Shown here piece by piece: positions 49,378 to 61,460 of a stretch of DNA of 64,000 bases. The stretch's first letter is position 1; each line of letters starts with the position of its first letter. The stretch comes from Buttiauxella gaviniae (GTDB lineage Bacteria; Pseudomonadota; Gammaproteobacteria; Enterobacterales; Enterobacteriaceae). The DNA is taken from NCBI RefSeq assembly GCF_040786275.1, contig NZ_JBFMVT010000002.1:372001-436000 (forward strand), in the 5' to 3' direction. A program made the position numbers and the translations under genes. The notes under the pieces are model-generated. The model worked only from the letters and a program-made list of their open reading frames with translations. It was not told where the DNA came from and did no database searches.

Positions 49378-51741
49378 ATGAAAACATTGAAGAATTGGAC
49401 ACTGGTAAAATTTGATGCCAGCCACGTTGAGTTAACCGTGGATGGAAAACATAGCCTGAATCTGTTTGTGCTTGAACAAGGGATGTTCCGCGTGTTGATT
49501 AAACGCGAGAACAAGCTGGCGCTCAATCGCACCTGGAGCATCGCGCCAGAAAACGATGTGCCGTGGGAAGGCCGTAACCGCGAAAGTCTGGAGGGTTTTT
49601 CATTACCGGGCTTCACGGTGGAAGAGCTGAGCGAAACGCTGCGCATCAGCACGGATAAACTGCGCGTAACGGTTCACCAGCCGCTGTGGCTTGAGTGGGA
49701 ATATAAGAACGACAGCGGCGAGTGGCAGATGCTGGCAAGCGACCGCCCGACCAGCGCCTATCTACTCAATGCGCATGGCGACGGCGTGGCACATTACCAG
49801 CGCCGCTATAAAGGAGAGCGTTATTACGGCCTTGGCGAAAAAGCTGGCCCGCTTCAGCGTACCGGTAAGCGATATGAAATGCGCAATCTGGACGCCATGG
49901 GCTATAACGCTGAATCTACCGATCCGCTGTACAAGCATATTCCCTTTACGATTACGCGCCGCCCGGACGTAAGTTTCGGGATGTTTTACGACAACCTGAG
50001 CAGTTGCTGGCTGGATTTGGGCAACGAGATCGACAATTACCACCTGCCCTACCGCCGCTGGCAGGCTGAATCGGGCGATGTGGATTATTACCTCTTCCTC
50101 GGCCCGCAGGTTTTGGATGTCACCAAAGCGTTTGTACGCCTGACGGGTAAAACATTGTTTGGCCCGAAATGGAGCCTCGGCTACAGCGGTTCCACCATGC
50201 ATTACACCGATGCGCCGGACGCACAAAACCAACTGATGAGCTTTATCCGTCTTTGTAACGAACATGCGATTCCGTGCGATTCGTTCCAGCTTTCGTCGGG
50301 TTACACTTCCATAAACAACAAGCGCTACGTGTTCAACTGGAACTACGACAAAGTGCCGCAGCCAAAAGTGATGAGCCAGGCGTTCCACGACGCGGGCATT
50401 AAACTGGCGGCGAACATCAAACCGTGCCTGTTGCAGGATCACCCGCGCTACCAGGAAGTGGTTGAGCAAGGCCTGTTTATTAAAGATTCCGAGCAGGATA
50501 GCCCGGAGAGATCGATCTTTTGGGACGATGAAGGTTCGCACCTCGATTTCACCAACCCGGCGACGGTTAAATGGTGGCAGACCGGCGTCACCACGCAGCT
50601 TCTGGAGATGGGTATCGATTCCACCTGGAACGATAACAACGAATACGAAGTATGGGACGGCGAAGCCCGCTGCCACGGCTTTGGCGAAGAGATCGCCATC
50701 AAAAATATCCGCCCGGTGATGCCGCTTTTGATGATGCGTGCGTCGCTTGAAGCACAGCAGAAATTTGCACCTGAAAAACGCCCATATTTGATCTCGCGTT
50801 CCGGCTGCGCAGGTATGCAGCGTTATGTGCAAACCTGGAGCGGCGATAACCGCACTAACTGGAATACGCTGCGTTATAACACCCGCATGGGTGTGGGCAT
50901 GAGCCTTTCTGGTCTGTATAACGTGGGTCACGATGTCGGCGGTTTCTCCGGGGATAAACCAGAAGCCGAGCTGTTTGTGCGCTGGGTACAAAATGGCGTG
51001 ATGCATCCGCGTTTCACTATCCATTCGTGGAACGACGACCAGACGGTGAATGAGCCGTGGATGTACGCAAATGTCACGCCCGCCATTCGCAGCGCAATCG
51101 AAACACGTTACCGCCTGCTGCCGTACTTCTACACCCTGCTGTGGCAGGCCCATGCGGACGATGAGCCAATGCTGCGCCCGACATTCCTCGACCACGAGCA
51201 TGACGCGAAAACCTTCGAAGAGTGCGACGATTTTATGTTGGGCCGCAATGTGCTGGTGGCAAGCGTAGTGGAAGAAGGCCAACGCGAGCGTGAAGTCTGG
51301 CTGCCAGAAAACGGCGCAGGCTGGTACGACTATTACACCGGTCAGTGGTACAGCGGCGGACAGACGATCGTCCTTGATGCCCCGCTGGAACGCCTGCCGC
51401 TGCTGGTTCGTGCTGGGGCTGCGCTGCCGCACTCCGTGCGTATTAGCCACGTTGATGCCCGGGCTGATGATGTGCGCGAACTGAAGGTGTACCCGCTGCA
51501 AGGAGCCGGAGTTTCTCACGGTAGTTTGTTTGAAGATGACGGTGAATCATGGGGCTATCAGCAAGGCAATGCGCTGTGGCTGAGCTGGGAAATTCGCTGC
51601 ACCGCCAAGGAAATTCATGTGAACTTTAGCCGCAAAGGTGATTATCAACCGGCGTGGAAAGAGTTGAAGCTGACGCTGCCTGCAGGTGAGACAAGGCGTT
51701 TAGTGGTGGATGGTGTTGCGCAGGAGAGCTGGGCGCTGTAG
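49378..51741 (+). CDS. Glycoside hydrolase family 31 enzyme, substrate unknown
   Basis: A 787-residue cytoplasmic enzyme without a signal peptide. An N-terminal beta-sandwich (about 1-240, with Y-Y-G-L-G-E-K) precedes the (beta/alpha)8 barrel. The nucleophile is D419 in W-N-D-N-N-E, and the acid/base is D490 in W-S-G-D-N. C-terminal beta domains end near W-A-L. The overall pattern is an alpha-glucosidase-like GH31 and differs from the xylosidase YicI and sulfoquinovosidase YihQ motifs. Together with the upstream transporter it should hydrolyse an imported alpha-glycoside. Confidence 0.9.
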   Translation: MKTLKNWTLVKFDASHVELTVDGKHSLNLFVLEQGMFRVLIKRENKLALNRTWSIAPENDVPWEGRNRESLEGFSLPGFTVEELSETLRISTDKLRVTVHQPLWLEWEYKNDSGEWQMLASDRPTSAYLLNAHGDGVAHYQRRYKGERYYGLGEKAGPLQRTGKRYEMRNLDAMGYNAESTDPLYKHIPFTITRRPDVSFGMFYDNLSSCWLDLGNEIDNYHLPYRRWQAESGDVDYYLFLGPQVLDVTKAFVRLTGKTLFGPKWSLGYSGSTMHYTDAPDAQNQLMSFIRLCNEHAIPCDSFQLSSGYTSINNKRYVFNWNYDKVPQPKVMSQAFHDAGIKLAANIKPCLLQDHPRYQEVVEQGLFIKDSEQDSPERSIFWDDEGSHLDFTNPATVKWWQTGVTTQLLEMGIDSTWNDNNEYEVWDGEARCHGFGEEIAIKNIRPVMPLLMMRASLEAQQKFAPEKRPYLISRSGCAGMQRYVQTWSGDNRTNWNTLRYNTRMGVGMSLSGLYNVGHDVGGFSGDKPEAELFVRWVQNGVMHPRFTIHSWNDDQTVNEPWMYANVTPAIRSAIETRYRLLPYFYTLLWQAHADDEPMLRPTFLDHEHDAKTFEECDDFMLGRNVLVASVVEEGQREREVWLPENGAGWYDYYTGQWYSGGQTIVLDAPLERLPLLVRAGAALPHSVRISHVDARADDVRELKVYPLQGAGVSHGSLFEDDGESWGYQQGNALWLSWEIRCTAKEIHVNFSRKGDYQPAWKELKLTLPAGETRRLVVDGVAQESWAL

Positions 51742-51746
51742 TTAAC

Positions 51747-51812
51747 GGTGAATGGCGTTTATCCCCCTACAACAGCATTTGGTAGGCCGGGTAAGCGCAA
51801 GCGCCACCCGAC
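51747..51812. repeat. REP pair after the GH31 gene
   Basis: A degenerate unit (51747-51770) and a well-conserved one (51782-51812, GTAGGCCGGGTAAGCGC...CACCCGAC). They lie between the GH31 stop and the shared terminator with ybiT. Confidence 0.8.
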
Positions 51813-51825
51813 ATATCCAGAGATC

Positions 51826-51860
51826 AAAAAAAACCGCCGAATCCGGCGGTTTTCTCTTTT
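51826..51860. terminator. Bidirectional terminator between GH31 gene and ybiT
   Basis: Stem AAAACCGCCG (51831-51840 region) pairs with CGGCGGTTTT, short AAT-type loop, with an A run on the left and TTTCTCTTTT on the right. It ends at the ybiT stop. Confidence 0.88.
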
Positions 51861-53454
51861 AACCATCAATCCCTTTACTGCGCAGGTAATCTTCATACCC
51901 GCCGGTAAAGTCAATCACGCGCTCTGGCGTAATCTCAATCACTCGTGTTGCCAGCGAGCTTACGAACTCACGGTCGTGAGAAACGAAGATCAGCGTGCCA
52001 GGATACATTTCCAGCGCCATGTTCAGCGATTCAATAGATTCCATATCCAGGTGGTTAGTCGGTTCATCCATGATCAGAACGTTCGGACGCTCCATCATTA
52101 ACTTACCAAACAACATACGGCCTTTTTCACCACCGGACAGCACCTTCGCAGGCTTTTTGATATCGTCCTGGCTGAACAGCAGACGGCCCAGGATGCTGCG
52201 CACCGCTTGCTCGTCGTCGCCTTCTTGCATCCACTGGCTCATCCAGTCGAACACGGTGAGATTGTTTTCAAATTCGTATTCGTGATCCTGCGCGTAGTAG
52301 CCGAGCTGCGCATTCTCAGACCATTTCACCACGCCCGCTTCCGGAGTCAGTTCGCCCACCAGGGTTTTCAGCAAGGTTGATTTACCTACGCCGTTGGTAC
52401 CCAGAATGGCGAGTTTTTCCCCCACTTCCAGCAGCAGATTAACACCTTTAAACAGCGGGCCTTCATCAAAACCTTTCGCCAGCCCTTCAACTTCCAGCGC
52501 ATTACGGAACAGTTTTTTGTCCTGCTCGAAGCGAATGAACGGGTTCTGACGGCTGGAGGCTTTCACTTCGTCGAGTTTGATTTTATCAATCTGACGCGCA
52601 CGAGAAGTCGCCTGGCGCGATTTCGATGCGTTAGCGCTAAAGCGGCTTACGAACGATTGGAGGTCAGCAATCTGTGCTTTTTTCTTCGCGTTATCAGACA
52701 GCAGACGTTCACGCGCCTGCGTTGCCGCCGTCATGTATTCGTCGTAGTTGCCCGGGTAAACACGCAGCTCGCCGTAATCCAGATCCGCCATGTGCGTACA
52801 GACCATGTTCAGAAAGTGACGGTCGTGCGAGATAATGATCATGGTGCTGTTGCGCTCGTTGAGCACGGTTTCCAGCCAACGAATGGTGTCGATGTCCAGG
52901 TTGTTCGTCGGTTCATCGAGCAGCAGGATGTCTGGATTTGAGAACAGTGCCTGCGCCAGCAACACACGCAGTTTCCAGCCTGGAGCGACTTCGCTCATTG
53001 GGCCGTAATGCTGTTCTAAAGGAATGCCGACGCCCAGGAGCAGTTCGCCCGCGCGCGCTTCCGCGGTGTAACCGTCCATTTCGCCGTACAGCACTTCCAG
53101 ATCGGCAACTTTATAGCCGTCTTCTTCGCTCATCTCTGGCAGCGCATAAATACGGTCGCGCTCTTCTTTTACTTCCCAGAGTTCGGCATGGCCCATAATG
53201 ACCGTGTCGAGAACAGTGAACTTTTCAAAGGCAAATTGATCCTGGCGCAGCTTACCGATGCGCTCGTTAGGATCGAGCGAAACGTTACCCAGCGTTGGCT
53301 CTAAATCGCCACCGAGGATCTTCATAAAGGTAGATTTGCCGCTACCGTTAGCGCCGATCAAGCCGTAACGGTTGCCGCCGCCAAATTTGACAGAAATATT
53401 TTCAAACAGCGGCTTACTGCCGAACTGCATTGTGACGTTACTGGAAACTAGCAC
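51859..53454 (-). CDS. ybiT: YbiT, ABC-F family ATPase
   Basis: A 531-residue soluble ABC-F protein with two cassettes: Walker A G-A-N-G-S-G-K-S near 35 and G-T-N-G-V-G-K-S near 352, signature in the second half L-S-G-G-E-K-G-R, Walker [10 protein letters not shown] and I-M-D-E-P-T-N-H. The sequence is nearly identical to E. coli YbiT, a ribosome-associated ABC-F translation factor. It starts with GTG at 53454, preceded by AGGACATCTCT; the resulting M-L-V-S-S-N-V matches the E. coli N-terminus. Confidence 0.96.
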   Translation of the reverse strand: MLVSSNVTMQFGSKPLFENISVKFGGGNRYGLIGANGSGKSTFMKILGGDLEPTLGNVSLDPNERIGKLRQDQFAFEKFTVLDTVIMGHAELWEVKEERDRIYALPEMSEEDGYKVADLEVLYGEMDGYTAEARAGELLLGVGIPLEQHYGPMSEVAPGWKLRVLLAQALFSNPDILLLDEPTNNLDIDTIRWLETVLNERNSTMIIISHDRHFLNMVCTHMADLDYGELRVYPGNYDEYMTAATQARERLLSDNAKKKAQIADLQSFVSRFSANASKSRQATSRARQIDKIKLDEVKASSRQNPFIRFEQDKKLFRNALEVEGLAKGFDEGPLFKGVNLLLEVGEKLAILGTNGVGKSTLLKTLVGELTPEAGVVKWSENAQLGYYAQDHEYEFENNLTVFDWMSQWMQEGDDEQAVRSILGRLLFSQDDIKKPAKVLSGGEKGRMLFGKLMMERPNVLIMDEPTNHLDMESIESLNMALEMYPGTLIFVSHDREFVSSLATRVIEITPERVIDFTGGYEDYLRSKGIDG

Positions 53455-53683
53455 AGAGATGTCCTGGTAAATTATTTAATATGTGAGATCGGGCACATTA
53501 TGCCATAACTCAACGTGCAGATCGCTCTGCTTGTGCGCTGGTGATAAAATAATCAATCTACAAAAAAATGTGATTTAATCCACATCTGATTTCCCAGGCT
53601 GAGGGAATGCACATATAATGCGCGCTCAAACCGCTCCGTTTCTTCACTAACTAGCCTGCATGGCCATAAATACTTCGCACAAG

Positions 53684-54604
53684 ATGAATATGAAACTACG
53701 CACAATTTTACTGGCATTTGTGGCTGTTGTGTCTTTTAGCAAAACAGCTTCTGCCGTGACCTATCCTCTGCCAACTGATGGCAGCCGTTTGATTGGTCAA
53801 AACCAAGTCGTCACTATTCCTGAAGGCAGTACTGCTCCGCTCGAAGAGTTCGCCGCGCGTTATCAGATGGGACTTTCCAACATGTTGGAAGCAAACCCAG
53901 GCGTTGACCCTTATCTGCCTAAGCCAGGCACCATACTGAACATTCCTCAGCAGTTAATTTTGCCGGACACCGTTCATGAAGGCATCGTGGTTAACAGTGC
54001 TGAAATGCGCCTTTATTACTACCCGGCTGGCACCAATACCGTTATCGTGCTGCCAATCGGTATCGGCCAGTTGGGGAAAGATACTCCGCTGAACTGGACG
54101 ACTAAAGTAGAACGTAAGAAAGCAGGCCCAACCTGGACGCCAACGGCGAAAATGCACGCAGAATATATTGCTGCGGGTACCCCACTTCCAGCGGTGGTTC
54201 CAGCAGGCCCGGACAACCCTATGGGTCTGTACGCGCTCTATATTGGCCGCCTGTATGCGATTCACGGCACCAATGCAAACTTTGGTATCGGCCTGCGTGT
54301 GAGCCACGGTTGTGTGCGTCTGCGTAACGAAGACATCAAATTCCTGTTCGAGAAAGTGCCGGTCGGTACCCGTGTTCAGTTCATTAATGAACCAGTGAAA
54401 GCCACCGTTGAGCCAGACGGCACGCGCTACATCGAAGTGCACAACCCGCTGTCTACTACTGAAGAGCAGTTTAACTCCACTGAGATTGTACCGATCACGC
54501 TGAAAAGCAACGTGACCGCGATTACCGCTCAACCGGATGTGGATAGCACCGTGTTGGATCAGGCTATTCAGGGCCGTTCCGGTATGCCGGTACGTCTGAA
54601 CTAA
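53684..54604 (+). CDS. ldtB: LdtB, L,D-transpeptidase anchoring Braun lipoprotein (YbiS)
   Basis: A 306-residue periplasmic enzyme that links Lpp to meso-diaminopimelate in murein. The signal peptide ends at A-S-A (residue 24). A LysM-like segment (about 40-95) is followed by the YkuD domain with catalytic C210 in S-H-G-C-V-R-L-R. The frame opens at ATG 53660, but ATG 53684 gives the E. coli start M-N-M-K-L and length. It is divergent from ybiT, as in E. coli. Lpp itself is not in the window. Confidence 0.95.
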   Translation: MNMKLRTILLAFVAVVSFSKTASAVTYPLPTDGSRLIGQNQVVTIPEGSTAPLEEFAARYQMGLSNMLEANPGVDPYLPKPGTILNIPQQLILPDTVHEGIVVNSAEMRLYYYPAGTNTVIVLPIGIGQLGKDTPLNWTTKVERKKAGPTWTPTAKMHAEYIAAGTPLPAVVPAGPDNPMGLYALYIGRLYAIHGTNANFGIGLRVSHGCVRLRNEDIKFLFEKVPVGTRVQFINEPVKATVEPDGTRYIEVHNPLSTTEEQFNSTEIVPITLKSNVTAITAQPDVDSTVLDQAIQGRSGMPVRLN

Positions 54605-54623
54605 TCCCAGTTTCAAACCGAAT

Positions 54624-54653
54624 AAAGCGACTCCATTGTGAGTCGCTTTTTTT
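54624..54653 (+). terminator. Rho-independent terminator of ldtB
   Basis: A 10-bp perfect stem AAAGCGACTC/GAGTCGCTTT with a CATTGT loop and a following T run, 19 bases after the stop. Confidence 0.93.
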
Positions 54654-54747
54654 ATGCCTGATTTCTGTATTTGCCACCAGCGGCTCTCACCGTACGGAGA
54701 ACACCAGCGTTCCAAACAGGAATATTTGGTATGCTCATAATTCATGA

Positions 54748-54763
54748 TGTGATCGGTAGCACA
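54748..54763. promoter_or_regulatory. CRP site and promoter of yohJK
   Basis: TGTGA-TCGGTA-GCACA matches the CRP consensus except for one base. TATGAT at 54780-54785 is a good -10 with the CRP site covering the -35 region, as at a class II CRP-activated promoter. Regulation is inferred from these sites. Confidence 0.7.
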
Positions 54764-54812
54764 TTTTCAACTTTAATTGTATGATGAATGCGTTTCTTAA
54801 AGGGTCATCACC

Positions 54813-55214
54813 ATGCGTAACACACTCACCGTCATCTGGCAGTACCTGCGCTCTTTTGTATTAATTTACATATGCTTATATGCGGGCATTGCTATTGCAT
54901 CACTGCTTCCTATCACTATTCCCGGCAGTATTATTGGGATGCTCATTCTGTTTATTTTGCTCTCTTTGCAAATCCTGCCAGCCAAATGGGTTAAGCCAAG
55001 TTGCCATTTAATGATCCGCTATATGGCGTTGCTATTTGTGCCGATTGGCGTGGGCGTGATGCAGTATGTCGATGTGATAAAGCAGCAGTTCGGCCCGGTG
55101 GTGGTGTCATGTTTTATCAGTACGCTGGTGGTGCTGGTCGTGGTGAGCTGGAGCTCCCATTTAGTGCATGGCGAACGTAAAATCGTTGGTGAAAACGAGG
55201 GCGAATCAAAATGA
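54813..55214 (+). CDS. yohJ: YohJ, CidA/LrgA-family membrane protein
   Basis: A 133-residue inner-membrane protein with four hydrophobic segments and the family stretch [12 protein letters not shown]. CidA/LrgA proteins are holin-like or metabolite-transport partners of LrgB proteins; the role of the E. coli pair is not settled. It overlaps yohK by 4 bases (ATGA). Confidence 0.93.
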   Translation: MRNTLTVIWQYLRSFVLIYICLYAGIAIASLLPITIPGSIIGMLILFILLSLQILPAKWVKPSCHLMIRYMALLFVPIGVGVMQYVDVIKQQFGPVVVSCFISTLVVLVVVSWSSHLVHGERKIVGENEGESK

Positions 55215-55906
55215 TTCACTATATCTGGTGGTCTTTACCCTTAACGCTGGTGACCTTTTTCCTCGCCCGTAAAATCGGCGCACGGTTTAAAACGCCTCTA
55301 CTTAATCCGCTGCTGGTTTCAATGGTGGTTATTATTCCTGTTCTGGTCTTTACCGGCACACCTTATGACCACTATTTCCAGGGCAGCAAAGTATTAAATG
55401 ATTTGCTGCAACCGGCGGTTGTTGCCCTCGCCTTCCCGCTCTACGAGCAGCTTCACCAGATTCGGGCTCGCTGGAAATCCATCATCACTATCTGCTTTAT
55501 CGGCAGCATGGTGGCGATGATTACCGGTACCTCGATTGCCTTGTTGATGGGCGCAACGCCGCAAATTGCCGCATCGGTTTTACCGAAATCGGTGACCACG
55601 CCAATCGCCATGGCAGTCGGCGGCAGTATCGGCGGTATTCCGGCAATTAGCGCCGTTTGCGTGATTTTTGTAGGTATTCTTGGGGCTGTTTTTGGTCACT
55701 CGATGCTGAATTTAATGCGCATAAAAACCAAAGCCTCCCGTGGCCTGTCGATGGGGGCCGCCTCTCACGCCCTGGGAACCGCGCGTTGTGCCGAACTGGA
55801 TTTCCAGGAAGGGGCGTTTAGCTCCCTGGCGCTGGTAATTTGCGGGATCATCACTTCGTTGATCGCGCCGTTCCTGTTCCCGGTTATTTTGGCCGTGTTT
55901 GGTTAA
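55211..55906 (+). CDS. yohK: YohK, LrgB-family membrane protein
   Basis: A 231-residue inner-membrane protein of the same length as E. coli YohK, with six or more hydrophobic segments and the family motifs [10 protein letters not shown] and S-H-A-L-G-T-A-R. It works with YohJ; related CidB/LrgB proteins take part in export of overflow metabolites or murein hydrolase control. The yohJ-yohK-cdd-sanA order is as in E. coli. Confidence 0.94.
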   Translation: MIHYIWWSLPLTLVTFFLARKIGARFKTPLLNPLLVSMVVIIPVLVFTGTPYDHYFQGSKVLNDLLQPAVVALAFPLYEQLHQIRARWKSIITICFIGSMVAMITGTSIALLMGATPQIAASVLPKSVTTPIAMAVGGSIGGIPAISAVCVIFVGILGAVFGHSMLNLMRIKTKASRGLSMGAASHALGTARCAELDFQEGAFSSLALVICGIITSLIAPFLFPVILAVFG

Positions 55907-55947
55907 AACTTGCGAGAGATCGCGCATTTTCATTTTTTATTTCATAT

Positions 55948-56003
55948 GTTGCATATGTAATTAGAGAAAGATCACATATAAAGCCCATACAGAACCGTAA
56001 ACT
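55948..56003 (+). promoter_or_regulatory. Regulatory region of cdd (CytR half-site, CRP site, -10)
   Basis: GTTGCAT (55948-55954) is a CytR-type half-site. TTAGAGAAAGATCACA (55961-55976) has a perfect right CRP half and a weak left half. TAAACT (55998-56003) is a possible -10 at the spacing expected for CRP at -41. This mirrors the CRP/CytR control known for E. coli cdd. Confidence 0.55.
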
Positions 56004-56036
56004 ACGATTCATTCACTTGTTATGAGGCTAAATTCT

Positions 56037-56964
<928 letters not shown>

Positions 56965-57024
56965 TTAATTCAACCAATCCCGCGATTCTTGCTCTTCACC
57001 CCCAGGTAAAGTAGCCTTGGATAA

Positions 57025-57774
<750 letters not shown>

Positions 57775-57781
57775 TTCCCAT

Positions 57782-57817
57782 AAAAAAGCCCGCAACAAGA
57801 AATTGTGCGGGCTTTTT
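57782..57817. terminator. Bidirectional terminator between sanA and mglC
   Basis: Stem GCCCGC(A)ACAA pairs with TTGTGCGGGC around GAAA, with one bulged A, flanked by an A run and a T run. It serves both sanA and the mgl operon. Confidence 0.9.
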
Positions 57818-57830
57818 CACAACGGGTGGA

Positions 57831-58841
57831 TTACTTCTTACGAGCGTATTTCAGGGAATCCAGGGCAACGGCGAAGATAATAATCGCGCCCTTAATGATG
57901 TACTGCCAGTAAGGGTTAACCCCGATATACGTCAGGCCGTAGTTGATAACGGTAAAGATGATAACCCCGGTCACTACGCCAATAACTGTCCCCACGCCGC
58001 CGCTGAATGACACGCCACCCACAACACACGCAGCAATGGCATCAAGTTCGTACATAAAGCCCAGGTTGTTAGTTGCAGAACCGATACGACCTGCTTCCAG
58101 CATCCCGCCGAAGGCGTAGAACACCCCAGACAGCGCATAAATCATAATCAGGTTCAGGGCAACGTTAACGCCCGAGACTTTCGCCGCTTCCGGGTTACCG
58201 CCGATGGCGAAAATATTCTTACCGAAACGGGTTTTGTTCCACAGGATCCAGACAAAGCCAATCGCAATCAACGCATAGAATGTGATGTACGAAAGCTTGA
58301 AATTACCCATTTTGATAAAACCCTGGGTAAAGGTCGAGAATCCGCTATCGAACCCAGCGATTGGCGATGCGCCAACAAAGTCGTAATACAGGGAGTTGAT
58401 ACCGTAAACGATAATCATGGTACCCAGGGTGGTGATAAACGGCGTTACATTCAGGTAAGCAATGATAATACCGTTAACCAGGCCGATGATTGCGCCGATA
58501 GCACAGACGATCAGGATAACCACAGGAATCGGCATGGTGCTCATCTCAGGGAAAACTTTGTTCACGTTTTCCATCGATTGCAGAAGCGTTGCCGCAACTA
58601 CCGCAGCCAGACCAACCTGGCGCCCTGCTGAAAGGTCAGTACCTTGCGTTACAATCAGCCCCGCCACGCCCAGTGCAATAATAATACGCACGGAAGACTG
58701 GGTCAGAATGTTACTCAGGTTCATCAAACTTAAAAACGTTGGGTCCTGGAAAATAATAATCGCCAGCAATACCAGCAATACGACATAAATGCCGCCTTCT
58801 TTCAGATAAGTTAGAAAACTTTTCTTATTTAACGCACTCAT
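57831..58841 (-). CDS. mglC: MglC, galactose/methyl-galactoside ABC permease
   Basis: A 336-residue inner-membrane permease of the E. coli length with eight or more hydrophobic segments. ATG 58841 gives the family start M-S-A-L-N-K-K-S; the frame runs 13 codons further into the mglA end without support. It works with MglA (ATPase) and MglB (binding protein) in high-affinity galactose import. Last gene of mglBAC, 19 bases after mglA. Confidence 0.97.
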   Translation of the reverse strand: MSALNKKSFLTYLKEGGIYVVLLVLLAIIIFQDPTFLSLMNLSNILTQSSVRIIIALGVAGLIVTQGTDLSAGRQVGLAAVVAATLLQSMENVNKVFPEMSTMPIPVVILIVCAIGAIIGLVNGIIIAYLNVTPFITTLGTMIIVYGINSLYYDFVGASPIAGFDSGFSTFTQGFIKMGNFKLSYITFYALIAIGFVWILWNKTRFGKNIFAIGGNPEAAKVSGVNVALNLIMIYALSGVFYAFGGMLEAGRIGSATNNLGFMYELDAIAACVVGGVSFSGGVGTVIGVVTGVIIFTVINYGLTYIGVNPYWQYIIKGAIIIFAVALDSLKYARKK

Positions 58842-58860
58842 TTTAATAGCCCCTAAATTA

Positions 58861-60381
58861 TCAAAGGTGCACAGACGCAAGACGTAAAATTTCGTTCTGC
58901 GTGGTTGTTTTAGTGTCTACAATTCCGGCAACAAGACCATTGCTCATGACCAGAATACGATCTGTAATCCCTAACAACTCCGGCATTTCGGACGAAATAA
59001 TAATGATTCCTTTCCCTTTTTTGGCAAGCTCAGCAATAAGCTGATAAATTTCAAACTTAGCGCCGACGTCAATCCCACGGGTTGGCTCATCCAGCATTAA
59101 TATTTCTGGCTGGGTTAATAACCAACGACCAATGATGACTTTCTGTTGGTTTCCGCCTGACAGCGAACCGATAGAGGTACGGTGACCTGGAGTTTTTACA
59201 CGCATCGAGTCAATAACCCATTGGGTATCGCTCTTCATGCGCGTGTTATCCAGCAAACCGATTTTGTTTTTATAATTGTGAATATTAGAAATGAGCGAGT
59301 TAAAACCAATATCAAGATAAGCGTAAATCCCCGTCGAGCGGCGCTCTTCGGTCACTAACGCAAAACCATGGTTGATCGCTTCATTCGCGGTATGGTTATT
59401 AATCTTTTTGCCGTGTAGCGTAATGGTTCCGTCTGATTTCTCGCGGATACCAAAAAGCGTTTCAACAATATCGGTACGTTTCGCCCCGACCAGCCCCGCG
59501 ATACCGAGAATTTCCCCTTTGTGCAAATCAAAGGAAACATCACGGATTGACGGCTGGCGCAGAGACGTCAGATTGCGGACTTCCATGATCACTTCGCCCG
59601 GCACGTTTTCTTTTGTCGGGAAGCGCTGGTTGAGAGAACGGCCAACCATCATGGCGATAATTTTATCCATATCCAGCCCTTCTAATGGCTGGGTAGCAAT
59701 CCATTGTCCGTCACGCAGAATGGTAATTTCATCGCACAATTGGAAGATCTCTTCCATTTTGTGGGAGATATAAACGATGCCGCAACCGCGTTCTTTTAAT
59801 TTACGAATGATTTTGAAAAGGTGGTTAACTTCCTTTTCTGTCAGAGAGGATGTGGGCTCATCCATAATGACAATTTTGGCATTGTAAGAAAACGCTTTTG
59901 CGATTTCGATCATCTGCATTTGTGAAACTGACAGCGTGCCGACGCGGGCGCGCGGGTCAATATCAATATCCAGCTCATCGAAAATATGTTTGGTATCACG
60001 GTACATTTTGTCCTGATCGACAAATATACCTTTGGTTGGGTAACGCCCCAGCCACATGTTATCCATGACGGTACGTTGTAAGACCAGGTTTAATTCCTGG
60101 TGTACCATGGAAATACCATTTTCCAGCGCCTCTTTAGTGCTGGAGAAATTAACTTCTTTTCCCTGAAAAAGAATACTGCCGGAATCTTTACTGTAGATCC
60201 CAAATAGGCATTTTAATAATGTTGATTTACCCGCACCGTTCTCACCCATTAATGCGTGAATGGAATGAGGACGCACTTTTAAATTAACATTATCCAGTGC
60301 CTTAACGCCGGGGAATGATTTATTTATGTTGGTCATTTCCAACAAATATTCCGACGACGGATTTGTAATATTGTCGACCAT
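58861..60381 (-). CDS. mglA: MglA, galactose/methyl-galactoside importer ATPase
   Basis: A 506-residue fused ATPase of the carbohydrate (CUT2) type. The first cassette has Walker A G-E-N-G-A-G-K-S near residue 43 and the second, typically degenerate, reads G-L-V-G-A-K-R-T near 290. The signature L-S-G-G-N-Q-Q-K and Walker B L-M-L-D-E-P-T are intact in the second half, L-S-V-S-Q in the first. Length matches E. coli. Confidence 0.97.
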   Translation of the reverse strand: MVDNITNPSSEYLLEMTNINKSFPGVKALDNVNLKVRPHSIHALMGENGAGKSTLLKCLFGIYSKDSGSILFQGKEVNFSSTKEALENGISMVHQELNLVLQRTVMDNMWLGRYPTKGIFVDQDKMYRDTKHIFDELDIDIDPRARVGTLSVSQMQMIEIAKAFSYNAKIVIMDEPTSSLTEKEVNHLFKIIRKLKERGCGIVYISHKMEEIFQLCDEITILRDGQWIATQPLEGLDMDKIIAMMVGRSLNQRFPTKENVPGEVIMEVRNLTSLRQPSIRDVSFDLHKGEILGIAGLVGAKRTDIVETLFGIREKSDGTITLHGKKINNHTANEAINHGFALVTEERRSTGIYAYLDIGFNSLISNIHNYKNKIGLLDNTRMKSDTQWVIDSMRVKTPGHRTSIGSLSGGNQQKVIIGRWLLTQPEILMLDEPTRGIDVGAKFEIYQLIAELAKKGKGIIIISSEMPELLGITDRILVMSNGLVAGIVDTKTTTQNEILRLASVHL

Positions 60382-60416
60382 AGTTATACCTGTGTCGCTG
60401 AGTAGCTGGCCTGAAA

Positions 60417-60440
60417 CCGGGCGCAGAATTCCGCGCCCGG
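60417..60440 (-). promoter_or_regulatory. Stabilising hairpin between mglB and mglA
   Basis: A perfect 8-bp GC-rich stem CCGGGCGC/GCGCCCGG with an eight-base loop and no T run. In E. coli this gap also carries a hairpin that protects mglB mRNA, raising binding protein over ATPase and permease. That role is inferred here. Confidence 0.7.
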
Positions 60441-60461
60441 ATAAAAGGGTATTACGGGTAT

Positions 60462-61460
60462 TTATTTACCAACGAACTCGGACAGATTGTCTTTATCAAC
60501 ACCGACGTAAGGAACACGTACGATTTTTTCTTCAATCTTCCAGTTAGTGCCTTCAGCCGCTGGTTTGCCTGCTGCCAGGTTTTTCACCAGATCGAAGGTC
60601 GCTTTTGCCTGGTTGTTGGCATCGTTCAGAACGGTACCGGCCATTGCGCCAGATTTAACCATTGCCAACGCTTCTGGCAGGGCATCTACACCAAACACCG
60701 GGATTGAGGATTTGTTGTGTGCTTTCAGCGCTTCTACCGCACCCATTGCCATCGCATCGTTGTTCGCAATAACCACTTCGATTTTGTTAGCGTTCGGGCC
60801 AGACAGCCACGCGTCCATCTTATCTTTAGCCTGAGCGGTATCCCACATTGCGGTATCTAATTGCAGCTGTTGGGTTTTCAGACCTTTGGTATTCAGCTCT
60901 TTAATAACGTAAGTAGTACGTGCTTCAGCATCCGGGTGGCCTGGCTCGCCTTTCAGCAGTACGAACTGAACCTGACCATCTTTGTTCAGATCCCATGCCG
61001 GGTTTGCCGCCCAGTGTTTAGCAATCAGGTCACCCTGAATGATGCCGGATTCTTTAGAGTCAGTACCTACGTAGTACGCTTTTTCGTAGCTATCCAGCGC
61101 CTTACGAGAAGGTTCTTTGTTGAAGAACACGACTGGAATATCCTGACCGCGTGCTTTTTCAATCACGGTCCCAGCGGCTGCCGGGTCAACCAGGTTGATT
61201 GCCAGACCCTTCACACCTTTTGCCAACAGGACGTCAATCTGATCGTTCTGCTTGGATTGGTCGTTCTGGGAGTCATTCATCAGCAACTGCACATCTGGAG
61301 AAGCTTTTGCGTCTTTTTCGATTGCCTTGCGCACGACCGACATAAAGTTATCGTCGTATTTATAAATGGTCACACCAATACGGGTATCAGCTGCATGAGC
61401 GGCTGCGCCAAACAACATGCAAGACATTACGGCGGACAGGGTCAAAACCTTCTTATTCAT
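60462..61460 (-). CDS. mglB: MglB, periplasmic galactose/glucose-binding protein
   Basis: A 332-residue binding protein of E. coli length. The signal peptide ends at A-H-A (residue 23). Mature features include the calcium-binding loop D-L-N-K-D-G-Q-V-Q and sugar-contact residues in F-N-K-E-P and N-N-D-A-M-A. Besides feeding MglAC it is the chemoreceptor partner of Trg. First gene of mglBAC, with CRP and GalS sites upstream. Confidence 0.98.
   Translation of the reverse strand: MNKKVLTLSAVMSCMLFGAAAHAADTRIGVTIYKYDDNFMSVVRKAIEKDAKASPDVQLLMNDSQNDQSKQNDQIDVLLAKGVKGLAINLVDPAAAGTVIEKARGQDIPVVFFNKEPSRKALDSYEKAYYVGTDSKESGIIQGDLIAKHWAANPAWDLNKDGQVQFVLLKGEPGHPDAEARTTYVIKELNTKGLKTQQLQLDTAMWDTAQAKDKMDAWLSGPNANKIEVVIANNDAMAMGAVEALKAHNKSSIPVFGVDALPEALAMVKSGAMAGTVLNDANNQAKATFDLVKNLAAGKPAAEGTNWKIEEKIVRVPYVGVDKDNLSEFVGK

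Noticed and set aside
49762-51519. A 585-codon open frame antisense to the GH31 gene
   Set aside because: It lies wholly within a well-supported enzyme gene, has no ribosome-binding site or recognisable domain, and its low-complexity histidine/arginine-rich translation is what codon bias on the other strand produces.
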